DNA from: an uncultured Porphyromonadaceae bacterium | Lineage (GTDB): Bacteria > Bacteroidota > Bacteroidia > Bacteroidales > Muribaculaceae | Length of the DNA: 55,711 nt | Assembly: GCA_947175295.1 (NCBI GenBank) | Contig: CAMWMK010000011.1 | Location: forward strand, 1-55,711 | Reading direction: 5' to 3' | Part shown: one piece after another, positions 44,643-53,317 of the stretch | Layout of the letters: every line of letters starts with the position of its first letter | Numbering within the stretch: the first letter of the stretch is position 1 | The notes under the pieces: model-generated | Databases searched by the model: none | Seen by the model: only the letters and a program-made list of their open reading frames with translations | What the model was told of the DNA's origin: nothing | Translations under genes and position numbers: made by a program

Positions 44643-45815
44643 ATGAGATATGACTTTGACAGCGTGACCCCCCGGAGGGGCACGCTTTCCTATAAATGGG
44701 ACAGCGCTCCTGAAGGAGTGCTCCCGATGTGGGTGGCCGACATGGACTTCAAGACGGCTCCGGCCATCATCGAAGCCCTCCGCAAGAGGGTAGACAACGG
44801 TATCTTCGGCTACACCCGCGTGCCTGACGAATACTATGAGGCCGTGACATCCTGGTTCAGCCGGAAACACGGCTGGAGCATCGACCGCGACATGATGATC
44901 TACACGTCGGGCGTGGTGCCCGCCATCTCAGCCATCATCAAGGCTTTGACGAAGCCGGGAGAAAACGTAATCGTGCAGACCCCGGTCTATAACTGCTTCT
45001 TCTCCTCCATACGCAACAACGGATGCGTGATCCTCGAAAGTCCGCTCGTAAGGAAAGGCGACACCTACGACATCGACTTCGAGCGTCTGGAGCAGGATGC
45101 ATCGGATCCCGACACCTCCCTCATGCTCCTCTGCAATCCCCACAATCCGGCAGGCCGGGTATGGAGCAAGGATGAGCTCCTGCGCATCGCCGAGATATGC
45201 GCACGCCACGGAGTGACGGTGATTTCCGACGAGATCCACTGTGAATTCGTATTCGACGGACTGCACTACACTCCTTTCGCTACTGTGGCCGACACGGCAG
45301 GGTGCAAGACAGTGGTGTGCGTATCGCCCAGCAAAGCCTTCAACATCGCCGGACTGCAGATAGCCAACATCATCGCCCCCGACGAGGAGACACGCGCCCG
45401 AATAGACAAAGCCATCAACATCAATGAGGTCTGCGACGTGAATCCATTCGGAGTAATCGCCACCATCGCCGCCTACAACGACGGAGAGGAATGGCTCGCC
45501 CAACTACTTGACTACATAAAGGGCAACTACGAATACATGAAGGACTTCTGCGAAAAGCATCTTCCTGAGTTTCCCATCGCAAAGCTTGAGGCCACCTACC
45601 TCGTATGGATGGACTGCACTGCGCTCGGGCTGAAGTCGGAAGTCCTTGAAGAGAAGCTCATAGAAGACGTCAGCCTATGGCTGAACGCCGGGACGATGTA
45701 TGGCACCCACGACGGAGAAGGCTACATGCGCTGGAACATCGCATGCCCCCGCTCAGTGCTTGAAGAAGGGCTTGAAAGATTCAGCCGTTTTGTCAGGAAT
45801 AGAAAAAGACGGTAA
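44643..45815 (+). CDS. MalY/PatB-family C-S beta-lyase (cystathionine beta-lyase type)
   Basis: This 390-aa PLP enzyme is of aminotransferase fold type I. Family marks are LPMWVADMDFKTAP (28-40), NPHNPAGRVW (165-174), DEIH (196-199) and the PLP lysine 231 in SPSKAFNIAG. MalY/PatB enzymes split cystathionine or cysteine S-conjugates to a thiol (or homocysteine), pyruvate and ammonia. It follows DUF3737 by 47 nt. A second, diverged copy lies at 50748-51920 on the other strand, and both are next to the same 10-bp repeat family. Confidence 0.9.
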   Translation: MRYDFDSVTPRRGTLSYKWDSAPEGVLPMWVADMDFKTAPAIIEALRKRVDNGIFGYTRVPDEYYEAVTSWFSRKHGWSIDRDMMIYTSGVVPAISAIIKALTKPGENVIVQTPVYNCFFSSIRNNGCVILESPLVRKGDTYDIDFERLEQDASDPDTSLMLLCNPHNPAGRVWSKDELLRIAEICARHGVTVISDEIHCEFVFDGLHYTPFATVADTAGCKTVVCVSPSKAFNIAGLQIANIIAPDEETRARIDKAININEVCDVNPFGVIATIAAYNDGEEWLAQLLDYIKGNYEYMKDFCEKHLPEFPIAKLEATYLVWMDCTALGLKSEVLEEKLIEDVSLWLNAGTMYGTHDGEGYMRWNIACPRSVLEEGLERFSRFVRNRKRR

Positions 45816-45820
45816 GACCC

Positions 45821-45864
45821 ATGATTAATCATGATATATCATGATTAATCATGGTGTATCATGA
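45821..45864. repeat. 10-bp tandem repeat array 1 (ATGATATATC type)
   Basis: Four units, ATGATTAATC, ATGATATATC, ATGATTAATC and ATGGTGTATC, then a partial ATGA. It starts 5 bp after the PatB-like stop. Same family as 51947-51996. Confidence 0.7.
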
Positions 45865-45886
45865 ATCCGCAAAAACTGATACTGAT

Positions 45887-47101
45887 ATGGACAATGTCAT
45901 ACCGATAGCGAAGCGCCACGTCATACTCGACGCGCTCCGCGGCTTCGCGCTCTTAGGCATATGCATGGCCAACTTCCCGGAATTCTCGCTGTATTCGTTT
46001 CTTCCTGTGGAAGCGGCGTCGATGATGCCTACTTCCGGATGGGACTATGCCGTAAAGTATTTCCTCAGCATATTCGTCGACGGCAAATTCTACACCATCT
46101 TCTCATTGCTCTTCGGAGTGGGATTCTCGATCATCATCACCAACGTCACGAAGCGGGGAGGAAACGCCATGGCTGTGTTCTACCGCCGGATGGCTGTCCT
46201 CCTTATCATTGGGTTTCTGCACCTGATGTATATCTGGAGCGGCGATATCCTGATGCTCTATGCCCTTATGGGCATGATTCTGCCGCTCTTCCTGAAAGTC
46301 TCTGACAAAGCCCTGCTATGGACAGCCGGAGTGCTCCTCTTTCTCCCTGTAATACTCGACTTCGGGCTTGAGGCTGCGGGGGTGTCGTTGTCCGCTCCCA
46401 TAGTCGACTGGCAATGGAGGGAATGCGCCAAAGTCGGAATAACGGAAGATAACTTCGCATACTGGTTGCGCGATGCCGACAGCTACGCCAAGGTATTCGA
46501 CTTCCTGATCCAGGGAGCTATCGTAAGGCTCCAGGAGTTTGTAGACGGCCACAGATGGTTTAAGGTGCTGGGCCTGTTCATGATCGGGCTCTATATCGGC
46601 CGCCACCGCCTCTATGCCGACCTTGAGGCAAGGAAGCCTCTGCTCCGCAAGGCCGCTGGATGGGGACTCGGTCTCGGTCTGCCCCTATCATGCCTTTATG
46701 CGTGGGAGTCGATATCGGGCCATCCCTTCGGATCCGGCATGCACAGCCTCATCTATTTCCTCAGCGTCTATCTGACAGCTTTCGGGTATATCGGGGGCAT
46801 CTGCCTTCTATACCTGCACCATCAGGATGCCGCCTGCTGGAGGATCCTCGCCTATCCCGGACGCATGGCGCTTACAAACTATATAGGCCAGTCGCTGATC
46901 GGAATGCTCATATACTATGGCACAGGTTTTGGATTCGGAGCCGACACAGGGCTCGCCTATGTGGAACTGACAGTCATCTGCGTCTTCATCTTCCAGATCT
47001 GCTTCAGCGCGCTATGGCTCCGCTTCTTCCGCTTCGGCCCCCTCGAATGGATCTGGCGCTGCCTCACCTACCTACGCCTCTTCCCCCTTACTAAAGATTA
47101 G
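45887..47101 (+). CDS. DUF418-family membrane protein
   Basis: This 404-aa inner-membrane protein has about 9-10 helices. The N-terminal RHVILDALRGFALLGICMAN matches the DUF1624/acyltransferase-like start of these proteins, and the C-terminal third (GRMALTNYIGQSLIG, PLEWIWRCLTY) matches DUF418. The function of the family is not known. In-frame ATGs at 45851 and 45887 exist; the first lies inside a tandem repeat, so I use 45887. It ends 3 bp before the convergent zinc peptidase stop. Confidence 0.82.
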   Translation: MDNVIPIAKRHVILDALRGFALLGICMANFPEFSLYSFLPVEAASMMPTSGWDYAVKYFLSIFVDGKFYTIFSLLFGVGFSIIITNVTKRGGNAMAVFYRRMAVLLIIGFLHLMYIWSGDILMLYALMGMILPLFLKVSDKALLWTAGVLLFLPVILDFGLEAAGVSLSAPIVDWQWRECAKVGITEDNFAYWLRDADSYAKVFDFLIQGAIVRLQEFVDGHRWFKVLGLFMIGLYIGRHRLYADLEARKPLLRKAAGWGLGLGLPLSCLYAWESISGHPFGSGMHSLIYFLSVYLTAFGYIGGICLLYLHHQDAACWRILAYPGRMALTNYIGQSLIGMLIYYGTGFGFGADTGLAYVELTVICVFIFQICFSALWLRFFRFGPLEWIWRCLTYLRLFPLTKD

Positions 47102-47104
47102 CTA

Positions 47105-47980
47105 TCACTTCGGAGGATAGGAGCCGGAGAATGTGTCGCCTCCGGTGGGGTCACCGGTCTTAAGGCCCTTGGAAAGCCAGTTGACGCGCCATTCGCTGCG
47201 TCCGTGGTTGAACGACTCCGGCATCTCATAACCGTAGGCCTTCTTCTGAAGGTAGTCATCGCCTATCTTGGAGGCCGCGTTGATGGCGTTCTCTATGTCG
47301 CCCGGCTCAATCGAGCCAAACATCTCGTTGTCGGTATGGCCCCACACTCCTGCATAGTAGTCGGCCTGAAGTTCGAGACAGACGCTTATCTTGTTGGCCT
47401 CGGCCTCCGGAAGCTGCGCCATTGCGGAGTGCGCCTTATTGAGGGTGCCGAGAAGGTTCTGCACATGATGGCCCACCTCATGCGCTATTACATAGGCATA
47501 GCAGAAATCGCCCGACGCTCCTATCTGGCTCTGCATCGTCTTGAAGAAGTCAAGATCGATATAGACGGTCTGGTCGGCAGAGCAATAGAACGGTCCGGTC
47601 TGAGCCGTACCCTGTCCGCATCCTGTCTGTATCGATCCGCTGTAGATCACCATCTGCGGAGGCGTATATTCGCCCCAACCCTCCTCGCGGAAGACTTTGG
47701 TCCAGACATCCTCCGTTCCGGCGAGCACCTTCGACGAAAGATCGTAGAGACGCTGGTCTTCGGCATCAAGCTGAACGGCCTGCTGCGTCTGAGTGCCTCC
47801 CCCCTGCTGCATGGCGCTGAAGACAGACTGCGCCACATCACCGACACTGCCGCCCGACATAAACGTCAAGACAGCCGCAATTATCACTCCGATGATACCG
47901 CCACCGATACCGATCGCCTTTCCCGACACACCGCGACGGTCCTGGATGTTGCCGCTCTGTCGTCTTCCGTCAAGTCTCAT
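47105..47980 (-). CDS. Neutral zinc metallopeptidase (YpfJ family)
   Basis: This 291-aa protein has the YpfJ/zinc_metallopep layout. A short basic N-terminus with RLDGRRQSGNIQDRRG precedes one membrane helix (about 22-42, IGIGGGIIGVIIAAVLTF). A low-complexity linker leads to the catalytic domain with HEVGHHVQN (His167, Glu168, His171). The C-terminus ends in FNHGRSEWRVNWLSKGL, the usual end of the family. It is probably anchored in the inner membrane with the domain outside. Substrate unknown. It is convergent with the DUF418 gene. Confidence 0.9.
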   Translation of the reverse strand: MRLDGRRQSGNIQDRRGVSGKAIGIGGGIIGVIIAAVLTFMSGGSVGDVAQSVFSAMQQGGGTQTQQAVQLDAEDQRLYDLSSKVLAGTEDVWTKVFREEGWGEYTPPQMVIYSGSIQTGCGQGTAQTGPFYCSADQTVYIDLDFFKTMQSQIGASGDFCYAYVIAHEVGHHVQNLLGTLNKAHSAMAQLPEAEANKISVCLELQADYYAGVWGHTDNEMFGSIEPGDIENAINAASKIGDDYLQKKAYGYEMPESFNHGRSEWRVNWLSKGLKTGDPTGGDTFSGSYPPK

Positions 47981-48190
47981 TTTTGTATTCTTTAAGGGTT
48001 TTTAATGTTGATTTTTAAAGTTAAAACATTCTCAAAGCGATTCTGTTTCCTTTCCAGACAATAAAAAACGACATCGGGCATTTACTGACAGCCATAAAAT
48101 AAAGAGTTGAGTATGTGAGTGATAATGATACTTTGTTATCTTTATTTTTACTTATTGGCCTATAAAGTGGGATTATACCGATTTTTTTTA

Positions 48191-48198
48191 TAACTTTG
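48191..48198 (+). promoter_or_regulatory. Putative -7 box of the GH3 gene
   Basis: TAACTTTG with no good TTTG at -33; the leader to the ATG at 48260 would be about 57 nt. The 47981-48190 stretch shows nothing else. Confidence 0.4.
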
Positions 48199-48259
48199 CC
48201 ATATGGTTTCCACAACCGACAAAGCAATCAAACAATCAACAACCAAAGAATACATTTCC

Positions 48260-50602
48260 ATGAAAAGACTGACCATCGGCCTGCTGTCGGGCCTCATACT
48301 GACAGCGTGCGGACAGAACGGCGGCTCCGGATCGGGAGCCTCAGCCATTCCCTCCGACAACGACATCGAAAAGAGAGTGAAGGAAATAGTAGGCAAAATG
48401 ACGCTCGAAGACAAGATCGGACAGATGTGCGAGATCGAGATCGGACAGCTCACCGACTACAAGGCCACCGGAGAGAACGGCAAGTTCACCCTCGACGCGG
48501 CGAAGATGCAGGAAGCCTTCGAGAAATACCGCGTTGGCTCCATCCTCAACACTCCTCTCGGAGAAGCCCAGAGCGTTGAGACCTGGCACTATGTGATCGG
48601 AGCCATTCAGGAGGAATCGATGAAATACATCGGCATTCCCGACATCTACGGAGTAGACCAGAACCACGGCACCACCTACACCACCGGCGGCACCCTCTTC
48701 CCTCAGGAGATCAATATGGCGGCTTCGTTCAACCGCGACCTCGTGCGCGAAGGAGCCGCGATATGCGCCTATGAATCCAGGGCGGCCTCAATCCCCTGGG
48801 TCTACAACCCGGTGATGGACCTCGGCCGGAATCCGGTATGGAGCCGTATATGGGAAAGCTTCGGCGAAGACCCCTACATCAACGGCGCGATGGCCGTTGA
48901 GATGGTGAAGGGATATCAGGGCGACGACCCCAACCATGTGGGTCTGCAGAACGTAGGCGCCTGCCTCAAGCACTATATGGCCTACGGCAACCCGACCTCG
49001 GGCAAAGACCGCACCCCGGCCTCCATCAGCCCGATCGACCTCCGCGAGAAATATTTCCAGCCCTATAAGATGGCCATCCGCGCAGGCGCGCTTTCAGTCA
49101 TGGTCAACTCAGGCATCGTCAACGGCATACCCTTCCACGCCAACCATGAACTCCTAACCGTATGGCTCAAGGAGCAGCTTGGCTGGGACGGCATGATAGT
49201 CACCGACTGGGCCGACATCCACAACATCTGGAAGCGCGACAAGGTAGCCGCCGACTATAAGGAGGCGATCATGCTCGCCATCAACGCAGGCATCGACATG
49301 TCGATGACTCCCTACGACATGGAGTTCTGCACGCTGCTCAAGGAACTCGTAGATGAAGGCAAGGTGTCGAAGGCCCGCATCGACGACGCCGCCGAGCGCA
49401 TCATCCGCCTCAAGCTCCGCCTCGGCCTCTTCGAGAATCCTACCATGAACCCCGCCGACTATCCCGACTTCGGCAGCGAAAAGCATGCCCTCAAGGCTCT
49501 TGAGCTCGCAGCCGAGAGCGAGATCCTGCTCAAAAACGAAGGCAATGTACTCCCAATCGCCCAGGGCAAGAAAATACTCGTCACCGGCCCCAACGCCAAC
49601 TCCATGCGGTCGCTCAACGGCGGCTGGAGCTACAAATGGCAGGGAAGCGACGACCCGAAGTTTCACGACCAGTACAACACCATCTACGAGGCCATGCGCC
49701 TGATCTACGGCGACGCCAACGTGAAGCTGGAGCAGGGCATGGACTACGATCCGGAGAAGTGGGAAAACGAGATCAACCTCCGCATCCAGGCTGCCGTAGC
49801 GGCTGCACGCACCGCCGACGTCATCGTGGCCTGCGTAGGCGAGAACTCCTACTGCGAAACCCCGGGCAACACCAACGACCTTCACCTCTCGGCCAACCAG
49901 ACAGCCCTTGTGAAGGCGCTTGCCGCCACAGGCAAACCCATCGTGCTCGTGCTCAATGAGGGACGCCCGCGCATCATCCGCGAGATCGAACCCCTTGCCA
50001 GCGCCGTCATCGACGTGATGCTCCCCGGCAACTACGGCGGCGACGCCCTCGCCGACCTCATCTCCGGCAAGCGCAACTTCAGCGCGAAGCTCCCGTTCAC
50101 ATATCCGAAGTGGATCAACGCCCTCGCCACCTACGACCACAAGCCCTGCGAGACAGTAGAGACAATGGCGGGAGCCTACAACTACAGCGCCGACATCGAC
50201 GTGCAGTGGCCGTTCGGCTACGGCATGAGCTACACTACCTATGAATATTCCGACATCTCCATCGACAAGGCCGAGTTCACTCCGACCGACGACCTGAAGG
50301 TAGCCGTAAGCGTGAAGAACACCGGCAGCGTGGAAGGCAAGGAACCCGTGATATTCTACAGCAGCGACCTCGTGGCCTCCGTAACTCCCGACGTGCTGAA
50401 AGTGCGTGGCTTCGACAAAGTGCAGCTCAAGCCGGGCGAAAGCAAACGCGTGGAATTCACAATCCCCGCCTCCGACCTCGCATTCGTAGGCCAGGACGGC
50501 AAGTGGACCATCGAGAAGGGCGAGTTCGAGTTCACGCTCGGCAGCCAGAAAGTGAAAGCCACATGCACCGCCACCAAGGTCTGGGACACCCCCAATATCT
50601 AA
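48260..50602 (+). CDS. GH3 beta-glucosidase-type lipoprotein
   Basis: This 780-aa enzyme starts with a lipoprotein signal (MKRLTIGLLSGLILTAC, Cys17) and a Gly/Ser linker. The GH3 N-terminal barrel has EDKIGQMCEIEIGQL and the nucleophile Asp316 in GMIVTDWADI. The second alpha/beta domain (ITGPNANSM-like, here VTGPNANSMRSLNGG) and a C-terminal fibronectin-III-like domain follow. Typical activity is release of beta-linked glucose or xylose from oligosaccharides; the exact sugar is not shown. An in-frame ATG at 48203 directly follows the -7 box and would bury the signal peptide, so 48260 is preferred. Confidence 0.92.
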   Translation: MKRLTIGLLSGLILTACGQNGGSGSGASAIPSDNDIEKRVKEIVGKMTLEDKIGQMCEIEIGQLTDYKATGENGKFTLDAAKMQEAFEKYRVGSILNTPLGEAQSVETWHYVIGAIQEESMKYIGIPDIYGVDQNHGTTYTTGGTLFPQEINMAASFNRDLVREGAAICAYESRAASIPWVYNPVMDLGRNPVWSRIWESFGEDPYINGAMAVEMVKGYQGDDPNHVGLQNVGACLKHYMAYGNPTSGKDRTPASISPIDLREKYFQPYKMAIRAGALSVMVNSGIVNGIPFHANHELLTVWLKEQLGWDGMIVTDWADIHNIWKRDKVAADYKEAIMLAINAGIDMSMTPYDMEFCTLLKELVDEGKVSKARIDDAAERIIRLKLRLGLFENPTMNPADYPDFGSEKHALKALELAAESEILLKNEGNVLPIAQGKKILVTGPNANSMRSLNGGWSYKWQGSDDPKFHDQYNTIYEAMRLIYGDANVKLEQGMDYDPEKWENEINLRIQAAVAAARTADVIVACVGENSYCETPGNTNDLHLSANQTALVKALAATGKPIVLVLNEGRPRIIREIEPLASAVIDVMLPGNYGGDALADLISGKRNFSAKLPFTYPKWINALATYDHKPCETVETMAGAYNYSADIDVQWPFGYGMSYTTYEYSDISIDKAEFTPTDDLKVAVSVKNTGSVEGKEPVIFYSSDLVASVTPDVLKVRGFDKVQLKPGESKRVEFTIPASDLAFVGQDGKWTIEKGEFEFTLGSQKVKATCTATKVWDTPNI

Positions 50603-50630
50603 AGTCCGCTCCGCATCAACCCTGATATTA

Positions 50631-50681
50631 AAGTTTCGGACTTCGCCCTCAACACAGTGTTGAGGACGAAGTCCGAAACTT
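50631..50681. terminator. 51-bp hairpin between GH3 and PatB-like genes
   Basis: Arms AAGTTTCGGACTTCG-c-CCTCAACAC and their complement pair with one C-A mismatch and a 1-nt centre. It separates convergent genes. Short direct repeats of TTGCCGAAGTT follow. Confidence 0.6.
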
Positions 50682-50747
50682 ATTGCCGAAGTTTGCTGAA
50701 GATTGCCGAAGTTCACTTCAGCCACACTCGGCCCATAGGGCTGTCTA

Positions 50748-51920
50748 TCATGCATTCTGAATCGCGCCGGCGATCTGATCCAGGATCTCCTTTATGGATT
50801 CTCTCGGAGCGCCTACATTGAGTCGCATCAGGCCTGAACCTTCCTGGCCGAACATAGCGCCGTCGTTGAGGGCGACACGTGCCTTATTGACAAACAGGTC
50901 GATGAGCTCGTCATGGCTGAGGCCGAGATTCCGGCAGTCGAGCCATACCAGATAGGAGGCATCAGGCCTCAAAGCCTTGACCCCCGGGAGGTTCTCACGG
51001 CAGTATTCCTCTACGAAGCGTATATTCTCCTCCACATATGCGAGCATCTCCTTCCTCCACTCATCGCCATGGCGGTAGGCGGCGATGGCGGCGATGTGAG
51101 AGAAGATGGGAGCGTCGCCAAGTTCATTGGCTGCCAGCCAGCCGTAGAATTTCTCACGGACCGCCTTATCCGGCACCACTGAGAACGAGCTGACCACTCC
51201 GGGGATATTGAATGTCTTCGAAGGAGCGCAGAACGTGATGCTGTTGGAAGCTGCGTCATCGCTGACCGTAGCGAAAGGCACATGAACGTTGCCCCAGAGC
51301 GCCATATCGGCATGTATCTCGTCCGAAACCACCAGCAGTCCCTTCCTCCTGCATATCTCGGCGAGACGGCGCAGTTCATCGGCCGTCCACATGCGGCCAC
51401 CGGGATTGTGGGGATTGGAGAGAAGAAGCACTCCCCCTTTCGTATCAAGACCTTCAAGGGCTTCATAATTCATATGGTAGCGATGGTCGGCATCCTCAAT
51501 GAGGGGAATGCTGACTACATTCCTGCCATTCTCCTCCGCAGTGATACGGAATGGATGATAGACCGGAGGCATGATCACAACGTCATCGCCCGGCTTGGTG
51601 AAGACATTGATCACCATACCGATACCCTTCACTATGCCCGGGATGTAGCTTATCCATTCCGGCTTGATCTCCCAACTATGGAGCTTGCGCTCCCAGTCTA
51701 TGATGGAGGGGCGATAGTCGGCCGGTTCGGCGGTATAGCCAAGTATGGGATGCTCGAGCCTTTTCCGGAGCGCATCCAGGATGAAGGGAGGGGTAGCGAA
51801 GTCCATATCAGCCACCCATGCGGCGAGCAGGTCGGGACGACCGAAACGTTCCTCAAGGAGGTCGGTCTTGATGGCGCCGCTACCGCGGCGCTCTATTATC
51901 TCATCGAAATTGTATGTCAT
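50748..51920 (-). CDS. MalY/PatB-family C-S beta-lyase (second copy)
   Basis: This 390-aa PLP enzyme of the same family as 44643-45815 carries AAWVADMDFATPPF, LSNPHNPGGRMW, DEIH (200-203) and the PLP lysine 235 in APSKTFNIPG. It has the same length as the other copy but is clearly diverged, so the two are old paralogues, not a recent duplication. It is next to the trans-sulfuration gene at 52022, from which a 10-bp tandem repeat separates its start. A role in methionine or cysteine-conjugate turnover is inferred. Confidence 0.9.
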   Translation of the reverse strand: MTYNFDEIIERRGSGAIKTDLLEERFGRPDLLAAWVADMDFATPPFILDALRKRLEHPILGYTAEPADYRPSIIDWERKLHSWEIKPEWISYIPGIVKGIGMVINVFTKPGDDVVIMPPVYHPFRITAEENGRNVVSIPLIEDADHRYHMNYEALEGLDTKGGVLLLSNPHNPGGRMWTADELRRLAEICRRKGLLVVSDEIHADMALWGNVHVPFATVSDDAASNSITFCAPSKTFNIPGVVSSFSVVPDKAVREKFYGWLAANELGDAPIFSHIAAIAAYRHGDEWRKEMLAYVEENIRFVEEYCRENLPGVKALRPDASYLVWLDCRNLGLSHDELIDLFVNKARVALNDGAMFGQEGSGLMRLNVGAPRESIKEILDQIAGAIQNA

Positions 51921-51946
51921 GGTTTTTGTTATCCGTTAAATTCTGG

Positions 51947-51996
51947 ATATATCATGATATATCATGCTATATCATGATGCAGCATGATTTATCATG
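51947..51996. repeat. 10-bp tandem repeat array 2 (ATATATCATG type)
   Basis: Five units: ATATATCATG twice, CTATATCATG, ATGCAGCATG and ATTTATCATG. It lies 27 bp upstream of the PatB-like start, in its 5' region. Confidence 0.75.
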
Positions 51997-52021
51997 AGTG
52001 TCTATAATTGATCATTAATCA

Positions 52022-53203
52022 TTAATAAGCAATCGCCTGCTTCAGGTCGGCATAGAGGTCGTCAGGGTCCTCGAGTCCGACGGAAAGGCGGATTGTAGTA
52101 GGCTTCACGTCCATCGCATCGCGTTGCTCCTGAGTCAGCGGGCCGAAGATGGTGCTTGCAGGATGGATGGCCAGGGTACGGTTGTCGAAGAGGTTGGTAG
52201 CGCGGTGGATGAGCTTGAGGGAGTTGATGAAACGCTTGCAGGCTTCCTCGCTCTCAAGGTCGAAAGTAAGCATGGCGCCGGCTGCCTCGCCGTATTGCTC
52301 CTGAAACAGAGTATGCTGCGGATGGCTTTCAAGGCCGGGATATCCTACCGCGACTACTCCGGGGGTCTTCTCCAGCATACGGGCAAGCTTCAGCGCGGAT
52401 GCGGCCTGACGCTCATAGCGCACCTGAAGCGTCTCCAGACCGAGGGTCTGCATATAGGCGGCGTGTGGAGTCATATAGCCTCCGAAATTGAATACGGAAT
52501 CCTTCTTTATTAAGGTCGAGATCTCCGGGAAACCGCCATAGTCGATGATCACTCCGCCAAGGCTTGTAGCGCCGCCCGACACATATTTGGTAGTGGAGAC
52601 CACCTGAAAATCGAGTCCGAGCCCACGCCCGTCAAACTGAGTGAAGGGAATCATTGTAGTGTCGGCTATCAGAGGTATTCCATGACGGTGGGCGATTCCG
52701 GCAAGGGCGCGCACATCGGCCACCTCCGTCTGAGGATTGGTGACGGATTCGAGGAATATGCAGCATGTGTTGTCGTCTACCAGGGCCTCCACCGCCTCCG
52801 TATCGGTAAGGTCTGTCAGTCGTGCCTCCACTCCATAGCGGGCCATCGTCCTGGTGAGCAGCAGATAGGTGTTGCCGAAGAGATGCCGGGAAGATATGAT
52901 GTTTTTCCCCGCCGATGCCGCGCTGAAGAGCATCGCGCTTATGGCAGCCATGCCCGACGTGAAGGCGCTCACTTCCTTAGCGCCTGTAAGTACGGCTATG
53001 CGCTGCTCAAAATGGGTGACTGTGGGATTGAGCACCCTTGAATAGTCGGGAGCGTCGGTGCGGCCGCAGAAAGCATCGGCCATCACGTCGGCATTGTCGA
53101 ATTCATATGCCAGCGTGTGGTAGACGGGTATCTGGAGAGCGTCGTAGGCATCGCGGCGCTGATAAGGCGTATGTATCGCCTTCGTACAATCTTTCATTTT
53201 CAA
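52022..53203 (-). CDS. Cys/Met-metabolism PLP enzyme (cystathionine gamma-synthase/lyase or sulfhydrylase type)
   Basis: This 393-aa member of the trans-sulfuration family has YSRVLNPTVTHFEQRIAVLTG (54-74, quoted in part as YSRVLNPT), a PLP-binding Tyr/Arg region, and the PLP lysine 206 in STTKYVSGGATSLGG. The C-terminal end RLSVGLEDPDDLYADLKQAI is typical. Whether it makes or cleaves cystathionine, or uses sulfide with an acyl-homoserine, cannot be told from sequence alone. It is divergent from metY, with a TAACTTTG box on its own strand. Confidence 0.88.
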   Translation of the reverse strand: MKMKDCTKAIHTPYQRRDAYDALQIPVYHTLAYEFDNADVMADAFCGRTDAPDYSRVLNPTVTHFEQRIAVLTGAKEVSAFTSGMAAISAMLFSAASAGKNIISSRHLFGNTYLLLTRTMARYGVEARLTDLTDTEAVEALVDDNTCCIFLESVTNPQTEVADVRALAGIAHRHGIPLIADTTMIPFTQFDGRGLGLDFQVVSTTKYVSGGATSLGGVIIDYGGFPEISTLIKKDSVFNFGGYMTPHAAYMQTLGLETLQVRYERQAASALKLARMLEKTPGVVAVGYPGLESHPQHTLFQEQYGEAAGAMLTFDLESEEACKRFINSLKLIHRATNLFDNRTLAIHPASTIFGPLTQEQRDAMDVKPTTIRLSVGLEDPDDLYADLKQAIAY

Positions 53204-53269
53204 ATAAAAATTTTTCAGATTGCAAAGTTAATACTTTTCCTATATTTACGTCTATGATTATTGATTTTT

Positions 53270-53301
53270 TTTGGATTACTCAATGTAATTATGTAATTTT
53301 G
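53270..53301 (+). promoter_or_regulatory. Promoter of the metY gene
   Basis: TTTG (53270-53273), 20-nt spacer, TAATTTTG (53294-53301). The first ATG (53306) is 5 nt away, the second (53318) 17 nt. No SAM riboswitch fits in so short a leader. Confidence 0.65.
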
Positions 53302-53317
53302 CGACATGAAAGAGAAA

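Noticed and set aside
49154..50755. 533-codon minus-strand frame opposite the GH3 gene
   Set aside because: GC-rich antisense shadow with composition typical of complementary codons.
44643..51920. Recent inverted duplication bounded by the two PatB-like genes
   Set aside because: The two proteins are clearly diverged and the DNA between them shows no inverted arms.
45821..51996. CRISPR array
   Set aside because: Units are 10 bp in direct tandem, with no spacers and no cas genes.
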